Shown here: in pieces, positions 48,901 to 63,900 of the stretch
Layout: each line of letters opens with the position of its first letter
Numbering within the stretch: the first letter of the stretch is position 1
NCBI GenBank assembly: GCA_019914995.1
Contig: CM034145.1
Coordinates: 3,346,483-3,410,482, forward strand
Origin: Acanthochlamys bracteata
Lineage: Eukaryota > Streptophyta > Magnoliopsida > Pandanales > Velloziaceae
Length of the DNA: 64,000 nucleotides
Reading direction: 5' to 3'
Notes under the pieces: model-generated
The model's input: only the letters and a program-made list of their open reading frames with translations
The model's database searches: none
What the model was told of the DNA's origin: nothing
Position numbers and translations under genes: made by a program

Positions 48901-51900
48901 GAACATTATTCGGTTAAGTGGCATAATAAAAACAGAACTATATTAGAACAAAAAAATCAAGTTAAAACTCTAAACTACTACTACCTCCTAAAGCCAACAC
49001 TAGCACTAGCACCACCTCTCCCAACTCCCACGTCATGAATAGCTCTCGATCGTGATTGAAACTTTCCTCAATCATTAATGAACCAAGACATTCTATTGAT
49101 TTATCAGCGTTCACACTACAAGGTAGTAATTTCATTGGATTCACAAGTTTTACAAATAAACACATCTGAATAAATTGCAAAAAGATTCTCAAAAAGAGCG
49201 AAGTCATGCAAGGATTTGACAAACAAAGTAGTTCAGAAAATAAGTTCTACCAAAACTTAGTTTTTATAGCTAAATACGATCTGTTTAAGTATCCTTTAAC
49301 AAACTATTTCACATGCAAGGCTTAAACTGAAAATGTTATTCCTTAAAACTCATTTTTCAAAAAAAAAAAAGAATGTCAAACACGACAAATTTGTACAGCG
49401 TGTAGAAAATCTTTGAGATTTATGATTTCACATTCAAGTTGAGAAATCCTTAGCGTATATCCTCCACTTGTAATCAGCACTTTGCAATTAATCCACTCAC
49501 CTCAATTGCAACAAGCTCCTTAACATAACATATTTGATTCTCTAGCAAAAAGCAGAATCATGTAACATAATGATTATTAGAAAATCAAAAAAAAAAAAAA
49601 AAGTAAGGAATGAAAAAATTAACAAAACAAGCTATAGAGAGGAATAAGGAAAGCTAGCCAAAATACTTCCTTCAAAATTCATCTTGAAGATAATAATCAA
49701 TCTTAAAACTTGCCTCCCGTATGCATTTACGGAGACCCCCCACTATTTGATAATGTGAACAAATTAGCGTGAAGGAGTCACAAAATGTTTCTAATATTAT
49801 TAATTAAAAAATGGACTCAAGATAGGCACATAATTTGGTCAACTTTTTAATGCATTGGATATGAGTACAATGCATGATAAAAAGACATCCTATAGGGAGA
49901 ACATTATTTGGTTAAGTGGCATAATAAAAAGCAGAACTATATTAGAACAAAAAAACCAAGTTAAAACTCTAAACTACTACTACCTCCTAGAGCCAACACT
50001 AGCACTAGCACCACCTCTCCCAACTCCACGTCATCGAATAGCTCTCGATCGTGATTGAAACTTTCCTCAATACATTAATGAACCAAGACATTCTATTGAT
50101 TTATCAGCGTTCACACTACAAGGTAGTAATTTCATTGGATTCACAAGTTTTACAAATAAACACATCTGAATAAATTGCAAAGATTCTCAAAAAGCGAAGT
50201 CATGCAAGGATTTGACAAACAAAGTAGCTCAGAAAATATAAGTTCTACCAAAACTTAGTTTTTTTATAGCTAATGCGATCTGTTTAAGTATCTTTAACAA
50301 ACTATTTCACATGCAAGGCTTAAACTGAAAATGTTATTCCTTAAAACTCATTTTCAAAAAAAAAAAAAAAAGAATGTCATACGACAATTTGTCTACAGCG
50401 TGTAGAAAATCTTTGAGATTTATGATTTCACATTCAAGTTGAGAAATCGTTAGCGTATATCCTCCACTTGTAATCAGCACTGCAATTAATCCACTCACCT
50501 TCAATTGCAACAAGCTCCTTAACATAACATATTTGATTCTCTAGCAAAAAAGCAGAATCATGTGTAATAATGATTATTAGAAAATCAAAAAAAAAAAAAG
50601 AAAAAGTAAGGAATGAAAAAAATTAACAAAACAAGCTATAGAGAGGAAATAAGGAAAGCTAGCCAAAATACTTCCTTCAAAATTCATCTTGAAGATAATC
50701 AATCCTTACGAAACTTGCCTCCGTATGCATTTTACGGAACCCCCACTACAGTTGATAATGTGAAAAAATTAGCGTGAAGGAGTCACAAAATGTTTCTAAT
50801 ATTATTAAAAAAAATGGACTCAAGATAGGCACAAAATTTTGGTCAACTTTTTAATGCATTGGATCTGTACAATGCATGATGAAAAAGACATCCTATAGGA
50901 GAACATTATTTGGTTAAGTGGCATAAAAAAAGCAGAACTATATTAGAACAAAAAAATCAAGTTAAAACTCTAAACTACTACTACTCCTCCTAGAGCCCAA
51001 CACTAGCACTAGCACCACCTCTCCCAACTCCACGTCATCGAATAGCTCTCGATCGTGATTGAAACTTTCCTCAAATCATTAATGAACCAAGACATTCTAT
51101 TGATTTATCAGCGTTCACACTACAAGGTAGTAATTTACATTGGATTCACAAGTTTTACAAATAAACACATACGAATAAATTGCAAAGATTCTCAAAAAGC
51201 GAAGTCATGCAAGGATTTGACAAACAAAGTAGCTCAGAAAATAAGTTCTACAAAACTTAGTTTTTTATAGCTAATACGATCTGTTTAAGTATCCTTTAAC
51301 AAACTATTTCACATGCAAGGCTTAAACTGAAAATGTTATTCCTTAAAACTCTTTTTCAAAAAAAAAAAAAAGAGAATGTCATGACAAAATTTGTACAGCG
51401 TGTAGAAAATCTTTGAGATTTATGATTTCACATTCAAGTTGAAATCCTTAGCGTATATCCTCCACTTGTAATCAATTTTGCAATTAATCCACTCACCCTC
51501 AATTGCAACAAGCTCCTTAACATAACATATTTGATTCTCTAGCAAAAAGCAGAATCATGTAACACAATGATTATTAGAAAATCAAAAAAAAAAAAAAAGT
51601 AAGGAATGAAAAAAAAATTAACAAAACAAGCTATAGAGAGGATAAAGGAAAGCTAGCCAAAATACTTCCTTCAAAATTCATCTTGAAGATAATCAATCCT
51701 TACGAAACTTGCCTCCGTATGCATTTTACGGAGACCCCCCGATGATAATGTGAACAAATTAGCGTGAAGGAGTCACAAAATGTTTCTAATATTATTAAAA
51801 AAAATGGACTCAAGATAGGCACAAATTTTGGTCAACTTTTTAATGCATTGGATCTGATACAATGCATGATAAAAAGACATCCTATAGGAGAACATTATTT

Positions 51901-54900
51901 GGTTAAGTGGCATAATAAAAGCAGAACTATATTAGAACAAAAAAACCAAGTTAAAAAAACTCTAACTACTACTACCTCCTAGAGCCCAACACTAGCACTA
52001 GCACCACCTCTCCCAACTCCACGTCATCGAATAGCTCTCGATCGTGATTGAAACTTTCCTCAATCATTAATGAACCAAGACATTCTATTGATTTATCAGC
52101 GTTCACACTACAAGGTAGTAATTTACATTGGATTCACAAGTTTTACAAAATAAACACATCTGAATAAATTGCAAAGATTCTCAAAAAGCGAAGTCATGCA
52201 AGGATTTGACAAACAAAGTAGCTCAGAAAATAAGTTCTATCAAAACTTAGTTTTTTATAGCTAAATACGATCTGTTTAAGTATCTTTAACAAACTATTTC
52301 ACATGCAAGGCTTAAACTGAAAATGTTATTCCATAAAACTCATTTTTCAAAAAAAAAAAAAAGAAGAATGTACGATGACAAAGATTTCACATTCAAGTTG
52401 TACAGCGTGTAGAAAATCTTTGAGATTTATGATTTCACATTCAAGTTGAAATCTTTAAGCGTATATCCTCCACTTGTAATCATCACTTTGCAATTAATCC
52501 ACTCACCTCAATTGCAACAAGCTCCTTAACATAACATATTTGATTCTCTAGCAAAAAGCAGAATCATGTAAAAGCTTGATTATTAGAAAATCAAAAAAAA
52601 AAAAAAAAAAAGTAAGGAATGAAAAAATTAACAAAACAAGCTATAGAGAGGAATAAGGGAAAGCTAGCCAAAATACTTCCTTCAAAATTCATCTTGAAGA
52701 TAATCAATCCTCTTAAAACTTGCCTCCGTATGCATTTACGGAGACCCCCTACAATTGATAATGTGAACAAATTAGCGTGAAGGAGTCACAAAATGTTTCT
52801 AATATTATTAAAAAAAATGGACTCAAGATAGGCACAAAATTTGGTCAACTTTTTAATGCATTGGATCTGATACAATGCATGATAAAAGACATCCTATAGG
52901 AGAACATTATTTGGTTAAGTGGCATAATAAAAGCAGAACTATATTAGAACAAAAAACCAAGTTAAAACTCTAAACTACTACTACTACCTCCTAGAGCCAA
53001 CACTAGCACTAGCACCACCTCTCCCAACTCCCACGTCATCGAATAGCTCTCGATCGTGATTGAAACTTTCCTCAATCATTAATGAACCAAGACATTCTAT
53101 TGATTTATCAGCGTTCACACTACAAGGTAGTAATTTACATTGGATTCACAAGTTTTACAAATAAACACATCTGAATAAATTGCAAAAGATTCTCAAAAAA
53201 GCGAAGTCATGCAAGGATTTGACAAACAAAGTAGCTCAGAAGAAAATAAGTTCTACCAAAACTTAGTTTTTTTATAGCTAATGCGATCTGTTTAAGTATC
53301 CTTTAACAAACTATTTCACATGCAAGGCTTAAACTGAAAATGTTATTCCTTAAAACTCATTTTCAAAAAAAAAAAAGAGAATGTCATACGACAAATTTGT
53401 ACAGCGTGTAGAAAATCTTTGAGATTTATGATTTCACATTCAAGTTGAAATCCGTTAGCGTATATCCTCCACTTGTAATCAACTTTTGCAATTAATCCCT
53501 CACCCTCAATTTGCAACAAGCTCCTTAACATAACATATTTGATTCTCTAGCAAAAAATAGAATCATGTAACACAATGATTATTAGAAAATCAAAAAAAAA
53601 AAAGAAAAGTAAGGAATGAAAATAATTAACAAAACAAGCTATAGAGAGGAATAAGGGAAAGCTAGCCAAAATACTTCCTTCAAAATTCATCTTCGAAGAT
53701 AATCAATCCTTCTGAAACTTGCCTCCCGTATGCATTTTACGGAGACCCCACTACAACTGATAATGTGAACAAATTAGCGTGAAGGAGTCACAAAATGTTT
53801 CTAATATTATTAAACAAAATGGACTCAAGATAGGCACATAATTTCGGTCAACTTTTTAATGCATTGGATACAGTACAATGCCGCAATAAAAGACATCCTA
53901 TAGGAGAACATTATTCGGTTAAGTGGCATAATAAAAACAGAACTATATTAGAACAAAAAAACCAAGTTAAAACTCTAAACTACTACTACCTCCTAGAGCC
54001 AACACTAGCACTAGCACCACCTCTCCCAACTCCCACGTCATCGAATAGCTCTCGATCGTGATTGAAACTTTCCTCAATCTGTTAATGAACCAAGACATTC
54101 TATTGATTTATCAACGTTCACACTACAAGGTAGTAATTTCTGTTGGATTCACAAGTTTTACAAATAAACACATCTGAATAAATTGCAAAGATTTCAAAGC
54201 GAAGTCATGCAAGGATTTGACAAACAAAGTAGCTCAGAAAATAAGTTCTACCAAAACTTAGTTTTTTATAGCTAGTACGATCCTGTTTAAGTATCCTTTA
54301 ACAAACTATTTCACATGCAAGGCTTAAACTGAAAATGTTATTCCTTAAAACTCATTTTTCAAAAAAAAAAAGAGAATGTCGCACAGCAAACTGTACAACG
54401 TGTAGAAAATCTTTGAGATTTATGATTTCACATTCAAGTTGAGAAATCCTTAAGCGTATATCCTCCACTTGTAATCAGCACTGCAATTAATCCACTCACC
54501 CTCAATTGCAACAAGCTCCTTAACATAACATATTTGATTCTCTAGCAAAAACAGAATCATGTAACATAACAGTTATTAGAAAATCAAAAGAAAAAAGAAA
54601 GAGTAAGGAATGAAAAAAATTAACAAAACAAGCTATAGAGAGGAATAAGGGAAAGCTAGCCAAAATACTTCCTTCAAAATTCATCCTTGAAGATAATCAA
54701 TCCTTCCGAAACTTGCCTCCCGTATGCATTTTACGGAGACCCCACTACAACTGATAATGTGAACAAATTAGCGTGAAGGAGTGACAAAATGTTTCTAATA
54801 TTATTAAACAAAATGGACTCAAGATAGGCGCATAATTTCGGTCAACTTTTTAATGCATTGGATACAGTACAATGCCGCAGTAAAAGACATCCTATAGGAG

Positions 54901-57900
54901 AACATTATTTGGTTAAGTGGCATAATAAAAACAGAACTATATTAGAACAAAAAAACCAAGTTAAAACTCTAAACTACTACTACCTCCTAGAGCCAACACT
55001 AGCACTACTACCACCACCTCTCCCAACTCCACGTCATCGAATAGCTCTCGATCGTGATTGAAACTTTCCTCAATCATTAATGAACCAAGACATTCTATTG
55101 ATTTATCAGCGTTCACACTACAAGGTAGTAATTTACATTGGATTCACAAGTTTTACAAATAAACACATACGAATAAATTGCAAAAGATTCTCAAAAAAAA
55201 CAAAAAGTCATGCAGGATTTGACAAACAAAGTAGCTCAGAAAATAAGTTCTACCAAAACTTAGTTTTTTTATAGCTAATACGATCTGTTTAAGTATCTTA
55301 ACAAACTATTTCACATGCAAGGCTTAAACTGAAAATGTTATTCCTTAAAACTCATTTTTCAAAAAAAAAAAAAGAGAATGTCATACAATGACAAATTTGT
55401 ACAGCGTGTAGAAAATCTTTGAGATTTATGATTTCACATTCAAGTTGAAATCCTTTAGCGTATATCCTCCACTTGTAATCAGCACTGCAATTAATCCACT
55501 CATCCTCAATTGCAACAAGCTCCTTAACATAACATATTTGATTCTCTAGCAAAAACAGAATCATGTAACACAACGATTATTAGAAAATCAAAAGAAAAAG
55601 AAAGAGTAAGGAATGAAAATAATTAACAAAACAAGCTATAGAGAGGAATAAGGGAAAGCTAGCCAAAATACTTCCTTCAAAATTCATCTTCGAAGATAAT
55701 CAATCCTTCTGAAACTTGCCTCCCGTATGCATTTTACGGAGACCCCACTACAACTGATAATGTGAACAAATTAGCGTGAAGGAGTCACAAAATGTTTCTA
55801 ATACTATTAAACAAAATGTACTGAAGATAGGCACATAATTTCGTCAACTTATTAATGCATTGGATATAGTACAATGCCGCAGTAAAAGACATCCTATAGG
55901 AGATCAGTATTTGGTTAAGTGGCATAACAAAAACAGAACTATATTAGAACAAAAAAACCAAGTTAAAACTCTAAACTACTACTAACTCCTAGAGCCAACA
56001 CTAGCACTAGCACCACCTCTCCCACCTCCCACGTCATCGAATAGCTCTCGATCGTGATTGAAACTTTCCTCAATCTGTTAATGAACCAAGACATTCTATT
56101 GATTTATCAACGTTCACATTACAAGGTAGTAATTTCTATTGGATTCATAAGTTTTACAAGTAAACACATACGAATAAATTGCAAAAAGATTCTCAAAAAA
56201 GAAGAAAGTCATGCAAGGATTTGACAAACAAAGTAGTTCGGAAAATAAGTTCTATCAAAACTTAGTTTTTTTATAGCTAAATACGATCTGTTTAAGTATC
56301 CTTAACAAACTATTTCACATGCAAGGCTTAAACTGAAAATGTTATTCATAAAACTCATTTTTTCAAAAAAAAAAAAAAAATGAATCATACGACAAAAAAC
56401 TGTACAGCGTGTAGAAAATCTTTGAGATTTATGATTTCACATTCAAGTTGAGAAATCCTTTAGCGTATATCCTCCACTTGTAATCAAGCCTTTGCAATTA
56501 ATCCACTCACCCTCAATTGCAACAAGCTCCTTAACATAACATATTTGATTCTCTAGCAAAAAAAAGCAGAATCATGTAACACATGATTATTAGAAAATCA
56601 AAAAAAAAGAAAAAGTAAGGAATGAAAGAATTAACAAAACAAGCTATAGAGAGGAATAAGGGAAAGCTAGCCAAAATACTTCCTTCAAAATTCATCTTGA
56701 AGATAATCAATCTTACGAAACTTGCCTCCCGTATGCATTTACGGAGACCCCTAAGCTGATAATGTGAAACAAATTAGCGTGAAGGAGTCACAAAATGTTT
56801 CTAATATTATTAAAAAAAAAATGGACTCAAGATAGGCACAAAATTTGGTCAACTTTTTAATGCATTGGATCTGATACAATCATGATGATAAAAAGACATC
56901 TTATAGGAGAACATTATTCGGTTAAGTGGCATAATAAAAACAGAACTATATTAGAACAAAAAAATCAAGTTAAAACTCTAAACTACTACTACCTCCTAGA
57001 GCCAACACTAGCACTAGCACCACCTCTCCCAACTCCCACGTCATCGAATAGCTCTCGATCGTGATTGAAACTTTCCTCAATCTGCTAATGAACCAAGACA
57101 TTCTATTGATTTATCAACGTTCACACTACAAGGTAGTAATTTCTGTTGGAATCACAAGTTTTGCAAATAAACACATACGAATAAATTGCAAAGATTTTCA
57201 AAGAGCCGAAGTCATGCAAGGATTTGACAAACAAAGTAGCTCAAAAAATAAGTTCTACCAAAACTTAGTTTTTTATAGCTAGTACGATCCTGTTTAAGTA
57301 TCTTAACAAACTATTTCACATGCAACGCTTAAACTGAAAATGTTATTCCTTAAAACTCATTTTTCAAAAAAAAACAAGAGAATGTCGCACAGCAAACTGT
57401 ACAACGTGTAGAAAATCTTTGAGATTTATGATTTCACATGCAAGTTGAGAAATCCTTTAGCGTATATCCTCCACTTGTAATCAGCACTGCAATTAATCCA
57501 CTCATCCTCAATTGCAACAAGCTCCTTAACATAACATATTTGATTCTCTAGCAAAAACAGAATCATGTAACACAACAGTTATTAGAAAATCAAAAGAAAA
57601 AAGAAAGAGTAAGGAATGAAAACAATTAACAAAACAAGCTATAGAGAGGAATAAGGAAAAGCTAGCCAAAATACTTCCTTCAAAATTCATCTTCGAAGAT
57701 AATCAATCATTCTGAAACTTGCCTCCCGTATGCATTTTACGGAGACCCCACTACAACTGATAATGTGAACAAATTAGCGTGAAGGAGTCACAAAATGTTT
57801 CTAATATTATTAAACAAAATGGACTCAAGATAGGCACAAAATTTCGGTCAACTTTTTAATGCATTGGATCTAGTACAATCAACATGATAAAGACATCCTA

Positions 57901-60900
57901 TAGGAGAACATTATTCGGTTAAGTGGCATAATAAAAACAGAACTATATTAGAACAAAAAAACCAAGTTAAAACTCTAAACTACTACTACCTCCTAGAGCC
58001 AACACTAGCACTAGCAGCACCACCTCTCCCAACTCCCGTCATCGAATAGCTCTCGATCGTGATTGAAACTTTCCTCAATCATTAATGAACCAAGACATTC
58101 TATTGATTTATCAGCGTTCACACTACAAGGTAGTAATTTACATTGGATTCACAAGTTTTACAAATAAACACATCTGAATAAATTGCAAAAGATTCTCAAA
58201 AGCGAAGTCATGCAAGGATTTGACAAACAAAGTAGCTCAGAAAAAAATAAGTTCTACCAAAACTTAATTTTTTTTTTATAGCTAAATACGATCTGTTTAA
58301 GTATCTTTAACAAACTATTTCACATGCAAGGCTTAAACTGAAAATGTTATTCCTTAAAACTCATTTTCAAAAAAAAAAAAAAAGAAATAAAACTGACAAC
58401 ATTTTGTACAAGCGTGTAGAAAATCTTTGAGATTTATGATTTCACATTCAAGTTGAGAAATCCTTTAGCGTATATCCTCCACTTGTAATCAGCTTTTGCA
58501 ATTAATCCACTCACCCTCAATTGCAACAAGCTCCTTAACATAACATATTTGATTCTCTAGCAAAAAGCAGAATCATGTAACACTAATGATTATTAGAAAA
58601 TCAAAAAAAAAAAAAAGAGTAAGGAATGAAAAGAATTAACAAAACAAGCTATAGAGAGGAATAAGGAAAGCTAGCCAAAATACTTCCTTCAAAATTCATC
58701 TTGAAGATAATCAATCTTACGAAACTTGCCTCCCGTATGCATTTACGGAGACCCCCTACTGATGATAATGTGAACAAATTAGCGTGAAGGAGTGAAAAAT
58801 GTTTCTAATATTATTAAAAAAAATGGACTCAAGATAGGCACAAAATTTCAGTCAACTTTTTAATGCATTGGATACAGTACAATGCTGCAGTAAAAGACAT
58901 CCTATAGGAGAACATTATTCGGTTAAGTGGCATAATAAGAACAGAACTATATTAGAACAAAAAAACCAAGTTAAAGCTCTAAACTACTACTACCTCCTAG
59001 AGCCAACACTAGCACTAGCACCACCTCTCCCAACTCCCACGTCATCGAACAGGTCTCGATCGTGATTGAAACTTTCCTCAATCTGTTAATGAACCAAGAC
59101 ATTCTATTAATTTATCAACGTTCACATTACAAGGTAGTAATTTCTGTGGGATTCACAAGTTTTACAAATAAACACATCTGAATAAATTGCAAAGATTCTC
59201 AAAAAGCGCGAAGTCATGCAAGGATTTGACAAACAAAGTAGTTCAGAAAATAATTCTACCAAAACTTAGTTTTTTTATAGCTAATACGATCTGTTTAAGT
59301 ATCTTAACAAACTATTTCACATGCAAGGCTTAAACTGAAAATGTTATTCCTTAAAACTCATTTTCAAAAAAAAAAAAAAAGAATGTCATACGACAAAAAG
59401 TGTACAAGCGTGTAGAAAATCTTTGAGATTTATGATTTCACATTCAAGTTGAAATCTTTAGCGTATATCCTCCACTTGTAATCAACTTTGCAATTAATCC
59501 ACTCACCCTCAATTTGCAACAAGCTCCTTAACATAACATATTTGATTCTCTAGCAAAAAAGCAGAATCATGTAACATAAATGATTATTAGAAAATCAAAT
59601 AAAAAAAAAAAGAGTAAGGAATGAAAATAATTAACAAAACAAGCTATAGAGAGGAATAAAGGAAAGCTAGCCAAAATACTTCCTTCAAAATTCATCTTGA
59701 AGATAATCAATCTTACGAAACTTGCCTCCGTATGCATTTACGGAGACCCCCACTACTGATGATAATGTGAAAAAAATTAGCGTGAAGGAGTCACAAAATG
59801 TTTCTAATATTATTAAAAAAATGGACTCAAGATAGGCACAAAATTTGGTCAACTTTTTAATGCATTGGATCAGATACAATGCATGATAAAAAGACATCCT
59901 ATAGGGAGAACATTATTTGGTTAAGTGGCATAATAAAAAGCAGAACTATATTAGAACAAAAAAACCAAGTTAAAACTCTAAACTACTACTACCTCCTAGA
60001 GCCAACACTAGCACTAGCACCACCTCTCCCAACTCCACGTCATCGAATAGCTCTCGATCGTGATTGAAACTTTCCTCAATCTGTTAATGAACCAAGACAT
60101 TTCTATTGATTTATCAGCGTTCACACTACAAGGTAGTAATTTACATTGGATTCACAAGTTTTACAAATAAACACATCTGAATAAATTGCAAAGATTCTCA
60201 AAAAAGAAAGTCATGCAAGGATTTGACAAACAAAGTAGCTCAGAAAATAAGTTCTACCAAAACTAGTTTTTTATAGCTAATACGATCTGTTTAAGTATCC
60301 TTAACAAACTATTTCACATGCAAGGCTTAAACTGAAAATGTTATTCCTTAAAACTCATTTTTCAAAAAAAAAAAAAAAAAGAATGTCATACGACAAAAAT
60401 TTGTACAGCGTGTAGAAAATCTTTGAGATTTATGATTTCACATTCAAGTTGAAATCGTTAGCGTATATCCTCCACTTGTAATCAACACTTTGCAATTAAT
60501 CCACTCACCCTCAATTTGCAACAAGCTCCTTAACATAACATATTTGATTCTCTAGCAAAAAAAAGCAGAATCATGTAACACAATGATTATTAGAAAATCA
60601 AAAAAAAAAAAAAAAAGTAAGGAAAAAAAAATTAACAAAACAAGCTATAGAGAGGAATAAGGAAAGCTAGCCAAAATACTTCCTTCAAAATTCATCTTGA
60701 AGATAATCAATCCTTACGAAACTTGCCTCCCCGTATGCATTTACGGAGACCCCACCCACCTACAACTGATAATGTGAACAAATTAGCGTGAAGGAGTCAC
60801 AAAATGTTTCTAATATTATTAAAAAAAATGGACTCAAGATAGGCACATAATTTGGTCAACTTTTTAATGCATTGGATGAGTACAATCAATGCATGATAAA

Positions 60901-63900
60901 AAGACATCCTATAGGAGAACATTATTTTGGTTAAGTGGCATAATAAAAGCAGAACTATATTAGAACAAAAAAACCAAGTTAAAACTCTAAACTACTACTA
61001 CCTCCTAGAGCCAACACTAGCACTAGCACCACCTCTCCCCCAACTCCACGTCATCGAATAGCTCTCGATCGTGATTGAAACTTTCCTCAATCATTAATGA
61101 ACCAAGACATTCTATTGATTTATCAGCGTTCACACTACAAGGTAGTAATTTCATTGGATTCACAAGTTTTACAAATAAACACATCTGAATAAATTGCAAA
61201 GATTCTCAAAAGCAGAAGTCATGCAAGGATTTGACAAACAAAGTAGCTGGAAAATAAGTTCTATCAAAACTTAGTTTTTTTTATAGCTAAATACGATCTG
61301 TTTAAGTATCCTCTAACAAACTATTTCACATGCAAGGCTTAAACTGAAAATGTTATTCCATAAAACTCATTTTCAAAAAAAAAAAAAGAAATCATACGAC
61401 AAACATTGTGTCAAGCGTGTAGAAAATCTTTGAGATTTATGATTTCACATTCAAGTTGAAATCCTTTTAGCGTATATCCTCCACTTGTAATCATCGTTTA
61501 AGTACTTTGCAATTAATCCACTCACCCTCAATTTGCAACAAGCTCCTTAACATAACATATTTGATTCTCTAGCAAAAGCAGAATCATGTAACACAATGAT
61601 TATTAGAAAATCAAAAAAAAAAAAAAAAGTAAGAAGGAATGAAAAGAATTAACAAAATAAGCTATAGAGAGGAATAAGGGAAAGCTAGCCAAAATAGTTC
61701 CTTCAAAATTCATCTTCGAAGATAATCAATCCTTCTTAAAACTTGCATCACATATGCATTTTACGGAGACCCCACTACAACTGATAATGTGAAAAAAGAT
61801 TAGCGTGAAGGAGTGACAGATGTTTCTAATATTATTAAAAAAAATGGACTCAGGATAGGCACAAAATTTCGGTCAACTTTTTAATGCATTGGATACAGTA
61901 CAATGCCGCAGTAAAAGACATCTTATAGGAGAACATTATTCGGTTAAGTGGCATAATAAAAACAGAACCATATTAGAACAAAAAAATCAAGTTAAAACTC
62001 TAAACTACTACTAACTCCTAGAACCAACACTAGCACTAGCACCACCTCTCCCACCTCCCACGTCATCGAATAGCTCTCGATCGTGATTGAAACTTTCCTC
62101 AATGCATTAATGAACCAAGACATTCTATTGATTTATCAGCGTTCACACTACAAGGTAGTAATTTACATTGGATTCACAAGTTTTACAAATAAACACATCT
62201 GAATAAATTGCAAAGATTTCAAAAAGCGAAAGAAGTCATGCAAGGATTTGACAAACAAAGTAGCTCGAAAAATAAGTTCTCAAAACTTAGTTTTTTTATA
62301 GCTAAATACGATCTGTTTAAGTATCTTAACAAACTATTTCACATGCAAGGCTTAAACTGAAAATGTTATTCCTTAAAACTCATTTTTTCAAAAAAAAAAA
62401 AAAGAGAATGTCATACGACAAAATACACAGCGTGTAGAAAATCTTTGAGATTTATGATTTCACATTCAAGTTGAGAAATCTTTAGCGTATATCCTCCACT
62501 TGTAATCAACCATTTTTGCAATTAATCCACTCACCCTCAATTGCAACAAGCTCCTTAACATAACATATTTGATTCTCTGCAAAAAAGCAGAATCATGTAA
62601 CACAAATGATTATTAGAAAATCAAAAAAAAAAAAAAAGAGTAAGGAATGAAAAAAATTAACAAAACAAGCTATAGAGAGGAATAAGGAAAGCTAGCCAAA
62701 ATACTTCCTTCAAAATTCATCTTGAAGATAATCAATCTTACGAAACTTGCCTCCGTATGCATTTCACGGGACCCCACTACAGCTGATAATGAAACAAATT
62801 AGCGTGAAGGAGTCACAAAATGTTTCTAATATTATTAAACAAAATGTACTCAAGATAGGCACAAAATTTCGGTCAACTTTTTAATGCATTGGATACAGTA
62901 CAATGCCGCAGTAAAAGACATCCTATAGGAGAACATTATTCGGTTAAGTGGCATAATAAAAACAGAACTATATTAGAACAAAAAAACCAAGTTAAAACTC
63001 TAAACTACTACTACCTCCTAGAGCCAACACTAGCACTAGCACCACCTCTCCCACCTCCACGTCATCGAATAGCTCTCGATCGTGATTGAAACTTTCCTCA
63101 ATCATTAATGAACCAAGACATTCTATTGATTTATCAGCGTTCACACTACAAGGTAGTAATTTACATTGGATTCACAAGTTTTACAAATAAACACATCTGA
63201 ATAAATTGCAAAGATTTTCAAAAAGCGAAGTCATGCAAGGATTTGACAAACAAAGTAGTTCAGAAAATAAGTTCTACCAAAACTTAGTTTTTATAGCTAA
63301 TACGATCTGTTTAAGTATCTTAACAAACTATTTCACATGCAAGGCTTAAACTGAAAATGTTATTCCTTAAAACTCATTTTTCAAAAAAAAAAAAAAAGAG
63401 AATGTCATACGACAAAAAACTACAGCGTGTAGAAAATCTTTGAGATTTATGATTTCACATTCAAGTTGAAATCCTTAGCGTATATCCTCCACTTGTAATC
63501 ACACTTTGCAATTAATCCACTCACCCTCAATTTGCAACAAGCTCCTTAACATAACATATTTGATTCTCTAGCAAAAAGCAGAATCATGTAACACATGATT
63601 ATTAGAAAATCAAAAAAAAAAGAAAGAGTAAGGAATGAAAAAGAATTAACAAAACAAGCTATAGAGAGGAATAAAGGAAAGCTAGCCAAAATACTTCCTT
63701 CAAAATTCATCTTGAAGATAATCAATCTTACGAAACTTGCCTCCCGTATGCATTTACGGAGACCCCCACTACAAGCTGATAATGTGAAAAAATTAGCGTG
63801 AAGGAGTCACAAAATGTTTCTAATATTATTAAAAAAAATGGACTCAAGATAGGCACAAAATTTTGGTCAACTTTTTAATGCATTGGATACAGTACAATCG